Positions 1 through 5,678 of a DNA stretch of 8,375 nucleotides are shown here, in pieces. The position numbers were made by a program, and so were the translations under genes. Under the pieces are notes generated by a model. It searched no databases and was not told the origin of the DNA. It saw nothing but the letters and a program-made list of their open reading frames with translations. Each line of letters begins with the position of its first letter. The stretch's first letter is position 1. Origin of the DNA: Gammaproteobacteria bacterium (GTDB lineage Bacteria; Pseudomonadota; Gammaproteobacteria; SZUA-140); NCBI GenBank assembly GCA_026994735.1, contig JALWQD010000066.1:1-8375 (forward strand). The letters are read 5' to 3'.

Positions 1-500
1 CCATGATCAATCAGGGCTTGAAGCTCCCCCGGCCCGGCGGTCACCAGACCGCGACGATTGGCACTACGCGCCCGCGCCAGATAACCCCGGCAACGATCAA
101 GGGCCCCCTGCTTTTGCGCTGCCTTAGCGGCCAGCAGATAATGCATAAAGGTATCTTTTTGTTCCCGCGCCGAGGCCGTTAACAAGGATTCGGCTTCACG
201 CCAACGGTATGAAGAAAGCAATATATAGCCACGTGACAGTTGCCGCAGAGCCTGGCGATCACGGCGCAAACGACGCCGATGAGAAACCCAGCGCGGTAAT
301 CGACGAGAGGCGCCAAGAAAACGAAACAGCCAGTAAAAGGCAATGAATGCGAGTGCCATACCCATTGCAAATACAGTAAAGCTTGCCTCAATGGTCCAAC
401 CCTGGAGCGTGATCATGACATAACCCGGATCATCACGAACCGCCAAAGCCAGCCCAACGGCAGCCAGCAGGACTAACAGCCCAATAAATAGCGCCTTCAT
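1..500 (-). CDS. hemY: HemY, TPR-containing inner-membrane protein of the heme operon (5' part only)
   Basis: Reading leftwards from an ATG at 500, the frame stays open for 166 codons and runs off the left edge, so only the N-terminal part is present (family members are about 400 residues). Visible are a first hydrophobic segment (residues about 3-20), the HemY_N hallmark RDDPGYV (22-28), a second membrane segment (about 41-62), then a basic cytosol-side stretch (65-90) rich in Arg. An alpha-helical region follows (from about 92) that looks like the start of TPR repeats (SSYRWREAESLLTAS, then FMHYLLAAKAAQKQG). HemY of this proteobacterial type is encoded last in hemCDXY operons. Its exact role in late heme synthesis is not settled, and it is not the protoporphyrinogen oxidase also called HemY in Gram-positives. 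Its start overlaps the hemX stop (ATGA), and a GAGGG ribosome site (508-512) lies 7 bases upstream. Confidence 0.93.
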   Translation of the reverse strand, partial: MKALFIGLLVLLAAVGLALAVRDDPGYVMITLQGWTIEASFTVFAMGMALAFIAFYWLFRFLGASRRLPRWVSHRRRLRRDRQALRQLSRGYILLSSYRWREAESLLTASAREQKDTFMHYLLAAKAAQKQGALDRCRGYLARARSANRRGLVTAGPGELQALIDH

Positions 501-1870
501 GACCATACCCTCATTGCTAATACAGGTGAAATGTCCCAACCAAGACGGCTGATCTGTATCTGATGAACAGCCTCGATCACTGGCCCAAGATCCGGCACGG
601 GCGGCCAAATCTTTTCTTCAACAAGTGAGCCGATAGCCTTGATTGCAGCAACAACAGCGACATCACTGCTATCAAAATAATCCTTCAACCAAGTCATACT
701 GGCCGTCAGACTGGCATGGTAAGTCGCCTCATCACCACGCAATAATGCCAGCTCGGCAGTCGCCAGTTTCAAACGTACATTTTCAACAAGAAAGTGTTGT
801 TGCTCAGGTGCCCGCAGAGGCGCATCTGCCGCTCCCTGGCGGCGGATCGTAACGAGTGTCCGCAGCGACTGCCAGACATCGGACAGAACCGTCTTGGCCG
901 ATTCAAGGCTATCCGCATTGGCAATCTCCAGTTTCGCCGCCACGGTTGATAGTCTCGGCTCCGTTCCTGGCTGTGGCAAAGCGGCAATCTGACTCTGCAA
1001 GGAATCCAGTTTCGCAACCAGGCCAGCGACATCAACGACAATCATTGGCTGCAGACTTGCCGCAGCCGCAGTGATCAGCTGCCGTGCGTTATCTGCGCCT
1101 GCAACCCCCTGTAATGCTTGTTCTGTCGCTGTCAGAGCCTGCACAGCGGTATCGGCATCATGTCGCAAGGTGAGTGCTTCATCAGCAATGCGCAGTAAAA
1201 AGCCTGCTTCGCTGACTGCCATCCGCCCCTTGGCCTGATTGCGCTCACTGCGCAAAGTTTCCAGCCCATGACTCAAGGCTTGTTGTCCTGCCTTCAGTTC
1301 ATCGATCGCTGTCGTCAGTGATGCCAAGGCCTGGGTATGTTCAACGTGCCCGGATTGCACCTTCGCCTCAAGCTCGGCAAGTCGTTGATCAATCATTGTG
1401 ACTTTTTCTGCCGTAAGCGCTTGCCCGGATGATTCAAGCTGACGCTTGATCGCGCTCAAAGTATTTTCAACTGCGGCCATTTTCGCCGTCAAATCAGCCG
1501 GCAGATGTCCTTCAATCCCGGCAATACGCAATGCAAGCGTTTTCTGTCGATCGACCAGTTTGGCGGCTGCAATACGATTTTGTTCGGCCTGATCCAGGCG
1601 CGCCATCATATGACGATGCTGTTCACCCGTTTCTTGCCAAAAGAGATAACCACATACCGCCAAGGCAAGCACCAGCAACAGCGACAGCACAGCAATACCC
1701 GAACCGCTCCCTGACGGTTTTTCTGCCACACTCTTGTCTTCAGCTGCCGTCACGACCGCGGTCTCAACCGAGTCTTTTTCTGCCTCAGGCACGTCCTTGT
1801 TTTCCGTGTTCTTGGAATTATTGGATGCAACGATGGGCCCCTTGCCCGTCGGTTGATCTTTATTGCTCAC
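497..1870 (-). CDS. hemX: HemX, membrane-anchored coiled-coil protein of the heme operon
   Basis: A 457-residue protein of the HemX family (PF04375 type). The layout is typical: a polar, charged, low-complexity N-terminus (1-55, presumably cytoplasmic), one membrane segment (about 58-78, GIAVLSLLLVLALAVCGYLF), then a long Ala/Gln/Glu-rich coiled coil (about 83-215) and a helical C-terminal domain with the conserved-looking blocks WLKDYF and PPVPDLGP near the end. It is often annotated as a uroporphyrinogen III C-methyltransferase, but no SAM-binding methyltransferase motif is visible, so that name should not be used. It is probably a scaffold or accessory factor in the membrane, next to HemY; this is inference from context. 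The start is GTG at 1870, behind a very purine-rich stretch (1875-1887). The first 11 bases overlap the end of hemD, and the stop overlaps the hemY ATG by 4 bases. Confidence 0.93.
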   Translation of the reverse strand: MSNKDQPTGKGPIVASNNSKNTENKDVPEAEKDSVETAVVTAAEDKSVAEKPSGSGSGIAVLSLLLVLALAVCGYLFWQETGEQHRHMMARLDQAEQNRIAAAKLVDRQKTLALRIAGIEGHLPADLTAKMAAVENTLSAIKRQLESSGQALTAEKVTMIDQRLAELEAKVQSGHVEHTQALASLTTAIDELKAGQQALSHGLETLRSERNQAKGRMAVSEAGFLLRIADEALTLRHDADTAVQALTATEQALQGVAGADNARQLITAAAASLQPMIVVDVAGLVAKLDSLQSQIAALPQPGTEPRLSTVAAKLEIANADSLESAKTVLSDVWQSLRTLVTIRRQGAADAPLRAPEQQHFLVENVRLKLATAELALLRGDEATYHASLTASMTWLKDYFDSSDVAVVAAIKAIGSLVEEKIWPPVPDLGPVIEAVHQIQISRLGWDISPVLAMRVWS

Positions 1871-2672
1871 GGTACTCCCCCCCTCTTACACTGATATATT
1901 CGGCCGAATATTTCCTGAGTGCCGCGACAAACCCCGGCACCCCTGTCCCATCGGTCAGCTGCAAACGATGAAACCCCAGATGGCGAGCAAGTGCCCCGGC
2001 TCTTGCTCCCATGACAAGCAAATAACGCTGACGCAACCATGCCTCACAGCCACCTTCCTGCGCCGCGCTATGGAGAAACTCCAACACGGCATTACTTGTC
2101 ACAGTGACGACGTCGAGCGCGTCTTCTGCTGCCAAATGTGACAATCCGCCGACCAGACCCGGAGCAGGCCGACGCCGGTAAACCTGACAGTATTCTACCG
2201 CAACCGCGCGTGCCCGCAATGACTGTGCCAGCAGGTCACGGCCGCCAACACCACGAAAAATGATGACACGTTGCCCCGCCGACAGTTGCCGTAATGCCGG
2301 CAGCGCCAACAACGCTTCACTATTACCGGCCCCGTGCGGAAAGATATCAGCGCGTAAACCGGCACGTTGCAAGGCCTTTGCCGTCTGCCTGCCGACAGCA
2401 GCCACAGACAACCCTGACGGCCAATCAGTATACGCACGACGCACCTGCTGGAGTCCTTCAACAACCGCATTGGGACTAATGAAAATAGCCAGGTCTGCAC
2501 CACTAAGTCCAGCCAGGACATCACTCTCGGCAGCCACCGTCTCGATAATCATTGCCGGCAGTCGTACGGCTGTTCCGGCGTATGCTTCAATGCCTCGACA
2601 TAACTCATCAGCCTGCGCCGCTGGCCGTGTTACCAGGACACGGATGCCGGCCAGCTCACGCCCTGTCGTCAT
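1860..2672 (-). CDS. hemD: Uroporphyrinogen-III synthase
   Basis: HemD closes linear hydroxymethylbilane into uroporphyrinogen III with inversion of ring D, the branch-point tetrapyrrole for heme, siroheme and cobalamin. The 270-residue product shows the two-lobed family pattern: opening strand RVLVTRP (11-17), FISPNAV (64-70), AAVGRQTAKAL (91-101), then FRGVGGRDLL (139-148) and VEYCQVYRRRP (159-169), where a Tyr lines the cleft in characterised family members, and finally VTVTSNAVLEFL (189-200) and LLVMGARAGALA (218-229). The length is slightly above the usual 245-265. I chose the ATG at 2672: the frame is open upstream to 2948, but that extension only mirrors hemC, and family homology starts right after this ATG. 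A GGGA core (2678-2681) lies 5 bases upstream. It overlaps hemC by 17 bases and hemX by 11. The last codons contain a seven-G run (see findings). Confidence 0.96.
   Translation of the reverse strand: MTTGRELAGIRVLVTRPAAQADELCRGIEAYAGTAVRLPAMIIETVAAESDVLAGLSGADLAIFISPNAVVEGLQQVRRAYTDWPSGLSVAAVGRQTAKALQRAGLRADIFPHGAGNSEALLALPALRQLSAGQRVIIFRGVGGRDLLAQSLRARAVAVEYCQVYRRRPAPGLVGGLSHLAAEDALDVVTVTSNAVLEFLHSAAQEGGCEAWLRQRYLLVMGARAGALARHLGFHRLQLTDGTGVPGFVAALRKYSAEYISVRGGEYREQ
1875..1887 (-). promoter_or_regulatory. hemX ribosome site containing a seven-G run
   Basis: On the minus strand the sequence before the hemX GTG is AAGAGGGGGGGAG followed by TACC. It serves both as the last codons of hemD and as a strong purine-rich ribosome site for hemX. 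The seven G lie at 1877-1883. Confidence 0.6.
1896..1911. repeat. 16-base perfect palindrome within the end of hemD
   Basis: ATATTCGGCCGAATAT is its own reverse complement over all 16 bases. It lies inside hemD codons (for the protein stretch KYSAEYI), 25 bases before the hemX start. As RNA it could form only a tight hairpin. As DNA it looks like a dimeric-protein site, but coding constraint or chance can also explain it. Confidence 0.4.
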
Positions 2673-3591
2673 AGACTTCCCGCAGGATGAGATCGGCACC
2701 CCGGGAAAGCAACTCCTCAGCCAGTGCGACCCCCATCGCCTCAGCTTCATCACGACGGCCAAAACGCTCACCGGCAATAATCGTTTCGCCATCCGGCCGG
2801 CCGACCAGTCCACGCAAGCGCAGACCGCCATCAGTCTGCCAATCGGCAAAGCCCGCAATGGGCACCTGACAACCGCCTTCAAGACGGGCATTGAGTGCCC
2901 GTTCTGCGCGCACACGATCATGGGTATCAACATCATCGAGACCGGCAATCAAATCATTGACACGCCGATCATCCGCTCGTGTCTCGATGCCAACAGCTCC
3001 CTGTCCAATTGCCGGCAAACAGATTTCTGTCGTCAATAACTCGCGAATACGTGACGCCAATTCGAGGCGGCGCAAGCCAGCGGCAGCGAGAATAATGGCA
3101 TCGTAACTCCCCTCATCGAGCTTTTGCAGGCGGGTACCGACATTGCCGCGTAATGACTCAACGCGCAAATCAGGGCGTCTACTAGCCAACTGCGCCTGGC
3201 GCCGTAAACTCGAGGTACCCAGCACGGCCCCGTGAGGCAGGGCATCGAAACTGTCAAAGTTATTTGAAACAAAGGCGTCCGCGGGTTCTTCCCGCGTCAG
3301 TATGACGGGCAAATGCAGGCCCGCAGGCAATTCCACGGGCACATCCTTCATGGAATGCACAGCCAAATCAGCGCGCCCATCCAGCAGCGCCTGTTCCAGC
3401 TCTTTGACAAACAGACCTTTACCGCCCACTTTCGCCAGTGGCGCATCAAGAATGCGGTCGCCCTGCGTCACCATGCGTAATAATTTGACCTCAAGTCCGG
3501 GGTGCGCCGCCTCAAGCAGCGCCCGTACATGTTCTGCCTGCCAAAGGGCAAGAGGGCTCTGGCGGGTAGCGATATGCAGGGTATTACTCAT
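2656..3591 (-). CDS. hemC: Hydroxymethylbilane synthase (porphobilinogen deaminase)
   Basis: HemC condenses four porphobilinogen molecules head to tail into hydroxymethylbilane in the cytosol. All key family blocks are present in the 311-residue product (the E. coli enzyme is about the same size): ATRQSPLALWQAEHV (8-22), KGLFVKELE (58-66), AVHSMKDVP (77-85) with the catalytic Asp at 83, LGTSSLRRQAQL (124-135) and LRGNVGTRLQKLDEG (147-161) carrying substrate-binding Arg residues, and LEGGCQVPIAG (237-247). Cys241 in the last block is the attachment site of the dipyrromethane cofactor. The start is ATG at 3591, with only a weak ribosome site (AAGCAAG). It is the first gene of the hemCDXY operon, with a good promoter about 30 bases upstream. 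The enzyme looks intact. Confidence 0.98.
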   Translation of the reverse strand: MSNTLHIATRQSPLALWQAEHVRALLEAAHPGLEVKLLRMVTQGDRILDAPLAKVGGKGLFVKELEQALLDGRADLAVHSMKDVPVELPAGLHLPVILTREEPADAFVSNNFDSFDALPHGAVLGTSSLRRQAQLASRRPDLRVESLRGNVGTRLQKLDEGSYDAIILAAAGLRRLELASRIRELLTTEICLPAIGQGAVGIETRADDRRVNDLIAGLDDVDTHDRVRAERALNARLEGGCQVPIAGFADWQTDGGLRLRGLVGRPDGETIIAGERFGRRDEAEAMGVALAEELLSRGADLILREVYDDRA

Positions 3592-3618
3592 CTTGCTTCT
3601 GGCCTCAATACTAAAAAG

Positions 3619-3647
3619 AATATAGGAAAAGACAGACCTTCAGTCTA
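3619..3647 (-). promoter_or_regulatory. Predicted sigma70 promoter of hemCDXY
   Basis: Read on the minus strand, there is a -35 TAGACT (3642-3647, 4 of 6 to consensus), a 17-base spacer and a -10 TATATT (3619-3624, 5 of 6). Transcription would begin near 3612, leaving a leader of about 20 bases before the hemC ATG. A short inverted repeat, AGAC-N5-GTCT (3634-3646), overlaps the -35 and could be an operator, though it is short enough to be chance. Confidence 0.6.
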
Positions 3648-3650
3648 GCA

Positions 3651-3708
3651 TGAACAGGCCGGCTCGCTGCAGCTCTCCCTGTCGGTGATATACTCGCCGG
3701 CCAATTCA
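3651..3708. repeat. 13-base imperfect inverted repeat between hemC and argH
   Basis: The left arm TGAACAGGCCGGC (3651-3663) and right arm GCCGGCCAATTCA (3696-3708) are complementary at 11 of 13 positions, separated by 32 bases that contain the argH -10. Both arms lie at or upstream of the predicted start points, so neither transcript would carry the whole repeat. It is therefore more likely a DNA-level site than an RNA hairpin. A direct repeat CATGAACA (3649-3656 and 3712-3719) overlaps the left arm and lies just past the right arm. Confidence 0.5.
3686..3694 (+). promoter_or_regulatory. Predicted extended -10 promoter of argH
   Basis: TGA followed by TATACT (3689-3694) fits the extended -10 pattern TGnTATAAT with one mismatch in the hexamer. 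No good -35 lies 16-18 bases upstream, as is usual for extended -10 promoters. Transcription would begin near 3701, giving a leader of about 33 bases to the chosen argH ATG. Confidence 0.55.
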
Positions 3709-3722
3709 TCTCATGAACATGC

Positions 3723-3727
3723 GGAAG
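3723..3727 (+). promoter_or_regulatory. Ribosome binding site that decides the argH start
   Basis: GGAAG lies 6 bases before the ATG at 3734. The in-frame ATGs at 3713 and 3719 lie upstream of or beside this site and have no comparable sequence in front of them. This places the start at 3734 and removes seven residues from the longest possible frame. Confidence 0.7.
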
Positions 3728-3733
3728 ACTGAC

Positions 3734-5128
3734 ATGACTGACAAACAGACAACCATCAAACCCTGGGGCGGCCGCTTTACCGAAATGACGGATAGCCTCG
3801 TTGATGCCTTTGGCGCATCGATTCGCTTTGATCAGCGCCTTTATCGACACGACATTACCGGCTCTCTCGCCCATGCCCGCATGCTTGCACATATTGGCGT
3901 CATTAGCACAGCCGAATGCAAAGCTATTTGCGATGGTCTGCAAGCCATCCAGGTCGATATAGAAAATGACAACTTCAGCTGGCTGGTGAGTCTCGAAGAT
4001 GTCCACATGAATATTGAAGCACGCCTTACCCAGCGCATCGGTGATGCCGGCAAAAAGCTCCATACCGGGCGCTCGCGTAACGACCAGGTAGCGACCGATC
4101 TACGCCTCTACCTACGCGCAGAAATCGATGCCCTGCAGCTGACTCTAGAACAAATGCAAACAGTTTTGATCGATATTGCCGAACAGGAAGCCGACACTAT
4201 TATGCCTGGCTTCACACATCTTCAGGTCGCCCAGCCAATTACCTTTGGTCATCACCTGCTGGCCTGGAATGCCATGTTGCAACGTGACCGTGAACGTCTC
4301 GCCGACTGCCGCAAACGCGTTGATGTGATGCCCCTTGGCTCTGCTGCCCTGGCCGGCACCAGCTATCCCATTGACCGCCAGTTCACCGCCGATGCGCTCG
4401 GCTTCACGGCTATCAGTGAAAACTCACTTGATGCCGTCAGTGATCGCGATTTCGTTATTGAATTTATCGCGGCAGCAACGTTGATCATGACGCATTTGTC
4501 ACGCTTCTCGGAAGAAATCATCCTTTGGTCATCGAGCCAGTTTTCATTCGTTGAACTCTCCGACAGCTACTGCACCGGTTCCTCCATCATGCCGCAAAAA
4601 AAGAACCCCGATGTACCGGAACTGGTGCGCGGCAAAACAGGACGCGTCAATGGCCATCTTTTAGCGATGTTGACCTTGCTCAAGGGCCAGCCTCTTGCCT
4701 ATAACAAAGATAACCAGGAAGACAAGGAGCCACTCTTCGATACCGTCGATACGCTGCAGATCTGCCTGCGTGTCTTCACCGGTATGCTAGCGACGATGTC
4801 CATCAAACGGGAACCGATGAAAATTGCTGCCGCCAGCGGTTTTTCCACCGCCACCGACCTCGCCGACTACCTCGTTCGCAAAGGCGTGCCCTTTCGTGAC
4901 GCTCATGAAGTTGTGGGTCTGGCTGTCCGTCATTGCATTGACAATGACATCGAACTGGCAGCAATGAAACTTGATGACCTGCAGGCACTGTCTGGCCATA
5001 TTGATAACGATGTCTATACAGTCCTGACTCTGGAAGGTTCCGTCGCCTCCAGAAATCACCTCGGCGGCACAGCGCCGGAGCAGGTCCGCATTGCCGCCAG
5101 TCGTGCGCGCGCAGCACTGTCCCTATAA
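3734..5128 (+). CDS. argH: Argininosuccinate lyase
   Basis: ArgH splits argininosuccinate into arginine and fumarate, the last step of arginine synthesis, as a cytosolic tetramer of the fumarase/aspartase superfamily. The 464-residue product (family norm about 455-470) has the N-terminal KPWGGRFTE, LHTGRSRNDQ (109-118), PGFTHLQVAQP (158-168) with the catalytic His162, and the superfamily signature GSSIMPQKKNPD (282-293) whose flexible loop carries the catalytic Ser (283 or 284). It ends with the usual GGTAPEQVR block. All active-site regions look intact. ATG 3734 is preferred over 3713 and 3719 because of the ribosome site at 3723-3727 and because family homology begins shortly after. It is divergent from hemC and followed by a long gap, so probably a single-gene unit, although readthrough into cyaA is possible. 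Confidence 0.98.
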   Translation: MTDKQTTIKPWGGRFTEMTDSLVDAFGASIRFDQRLYRHDITGSLAHARMLAHIGVISTAECKAICDGLQAIQVDIENDNFSWLVSLEDVHMNIEARLTQRIGDAGKKLHTGRSRNDQVATDLRLYLRAEIDALQLTLEQMQTVLIDIAEQEADTIMPGFTHLQVAQPITFGHHLLAWNAMLQRDRERLADCRKRVDVMPLGSAALAGTSYPIDRQFTADALGFTAISENSLDAVSDRDFVIEFIAAATLIMTHLSRFSEEIILWSSSQFSFVELSDSYCTGSSIMPQKKNPDVPELVRGKTGRVNGHLLAMLTLLKGQPLAYNKDNQEDKEPLFDTVDTLQICLRVFTGMLATMSIKREPMKIAAASGFSTATDLADYLVRKGVPFRDAHEVVGLAVRHCIDNDIELAAMKLDDLQALSGHIDNDVYTVLTLEGSVASRNHLGGTAPEQVRIAASRARAALSL

Positions 5129-5198
5129 TGTAACCAATGGATCAGCACTCGATGGGTAAGTATCCCGGGTCGCAGTCAGGGCGCTCCGGCAGAAAACC

Positions 5199-5248
5199 AT
5201 CCCCCGGCCTCATGATTGTGCCGCTACCCTTTCATCGGGATTGTTTTT
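5199..5248 (+). terminator. Weak candidate terminator after argH
   Basis: ATCCC (5199-5203) can pair with GGGAT (5237-5241), with an inner CGGC/GCCG stem (5205-5208 with 5220-5223), and the 3' arm is followed directly by TGTTTTT (5242-5248). The T-run placement is right for intrinsic termination, but the stem is broken by a 13-base internal loop. An alternative outer pairing of 5162-5167 (ATCCCG) with 5236-5241 is also possible. No better candidate lies between argH and cyaA. Confidence 0.3.
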
Positions 5249-5411
5249 ACACATCCTGTCGCAAAAAACACCTCGCATACGTAGCTGCTGCTTCCTTTGG
5301 CCATGAGCACCCTGCACCCGCCCCGTCTTCGCATGACATGGCCGCTGCGTCGGCTCGTCACGCGCGACAAGCCTACTTCAATAACGCGACGACGCCCTAA
5401 AGCGGGCGACC

Positions 5412-5540
5412 CCTGCTACGCCCTTCGATCAACACCGGGGGTCTAGCCCAGACCACAACGACGGTTATCGCGGACTCCTCGCTATTCGCTCGCCATGGCC
5501 CACAGCGATCATGGGCGCGACGCTGACCGCGCATAGCAGG
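5412..5540 (+). other. Possible long-range RNA fold in the cyaA leader
   Basis: CCTGCTA (5412-5418) pairs perfectly with TAGCAGG (5534-5540). Stacked directly on its 5' side, CGCCC (5419-5423) pairs with GGGCG (5513-5517), and GATC (5427-5430) pairs with GATC (5507-5510). The enclosed part has its own hairpin GGTCT-N5-AGACC (5440-5454). Nested pairing in this order suggests a multi-branch structure, but such short stems also arise by chance in GC-rich DNA. Confidence 0.25.
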
Positions 5541-5561
5541 AACAGGACACAACACCGCCAA

Positions 5562-5597
5562 GGCCAAACATCTTCGTGGCCGGAACCCGGAGCCACG
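5562..5597 (+). promoter_or_regulatory. Two mutually exclusive stems upstream of cyaA
   Basis: GGCCA (5562-5566) can pair with TGGCC (5577-5581), while CGTGGC (5575-5580) can instead pair with GCCACG (5592-5597). The shared segment means only one can form at a time, as in attenuators and riboswitches. Neither stem is followed by a T-run, so control by termination is not evident. This applies only if transcription starts upstream of 5562. Confidence 0.2.
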
Positions 5598-5678
5598 CCT
5601 GCACCCTCATAGCTTTCCCTGACAAGCCGCTAATAAGGTTCAGATAGGTAAAAATCGTTTTAATCAGCAACGGACACC

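Larger units (their letters stand above)
5129..5678. other. 550-base gap between argH and cyaA with no convincing gene
   Basis: Open frames here are short, lack ribosome sites and give Ser/Pro/Arg-rich products resembling no family I know. In particular I find no lipoprotein of the LptM type and no frataxin gene, both often found near cyaA. The stretch is rich in short GC inverted repeats, some of which could form RNA stems in a long cyaA leader (5412-5540 and 5562-5597). It contains no tRNA or other familiar RNA gene. The region most probably holds the argH terminator and the cyaA promoter and leader. Confidence 0.6.

Noticed and set aside
497..1870. HemX as uroporphyrinogen III methyltransferase
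   Set aside because: The common database name is not backed by the sequence: no SAM-binding methyltransferase motifs, only one membrane helix and a long coiled coil.
2673..2948. Extending HemD upstream to 2948
   Set aside because: The extra residues are just hemC read in another frame, and family homology begins immediately after the ATG at 2672.
2260..3039. 259-codon open frame on the plus strand opposite hemC and hemD
   Set aside because: It is antisense to two clearly real enzymes, has a product typical of shadow frames (rich in Arg, Ala, Ser, Thr) and resembles no family I know.
3705..3717. TTCAT-CTC-ATGAA as an ArgR box before argH
   Set aside because: ARG boxes have TGAAT facing ATTCA around an AT-rich centre. 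Here the half-sites point the opposite way and the spacing does not fit.
3713..3733. Starting ArgH at the ATG at 3713 or 3719
   Set aside because: Neither has a ribosome site upstream, whereas the ATG at 3734 has GGAAG at the right distance and fits family length.
5213..5234. CRP/Vfr site in the cyaA upstream region, from a TGTG at 5217
   Set aside because: There is no matching TCACA half at the required 6-base spacing, and no other site in the gap has both halves.
5137..5400. 87-codon open frame after argH on the plus strand
   Set aside because: There is no ribosome site before its ATG, the product is rich in Ser, Pro, His and Arg with no recognisable domain or signal peptide, and it lies across the candidate terminator. 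Most likely chance in GC-rich intergenic DNA.
5619..5650. cyaA promoter from CTGACA at 5619-5624
   Set aside because: The -35 is fair, but no acceptable -10 hexamer follows at 16-18 bases (AGATAG at 17), so I do not annotate it.
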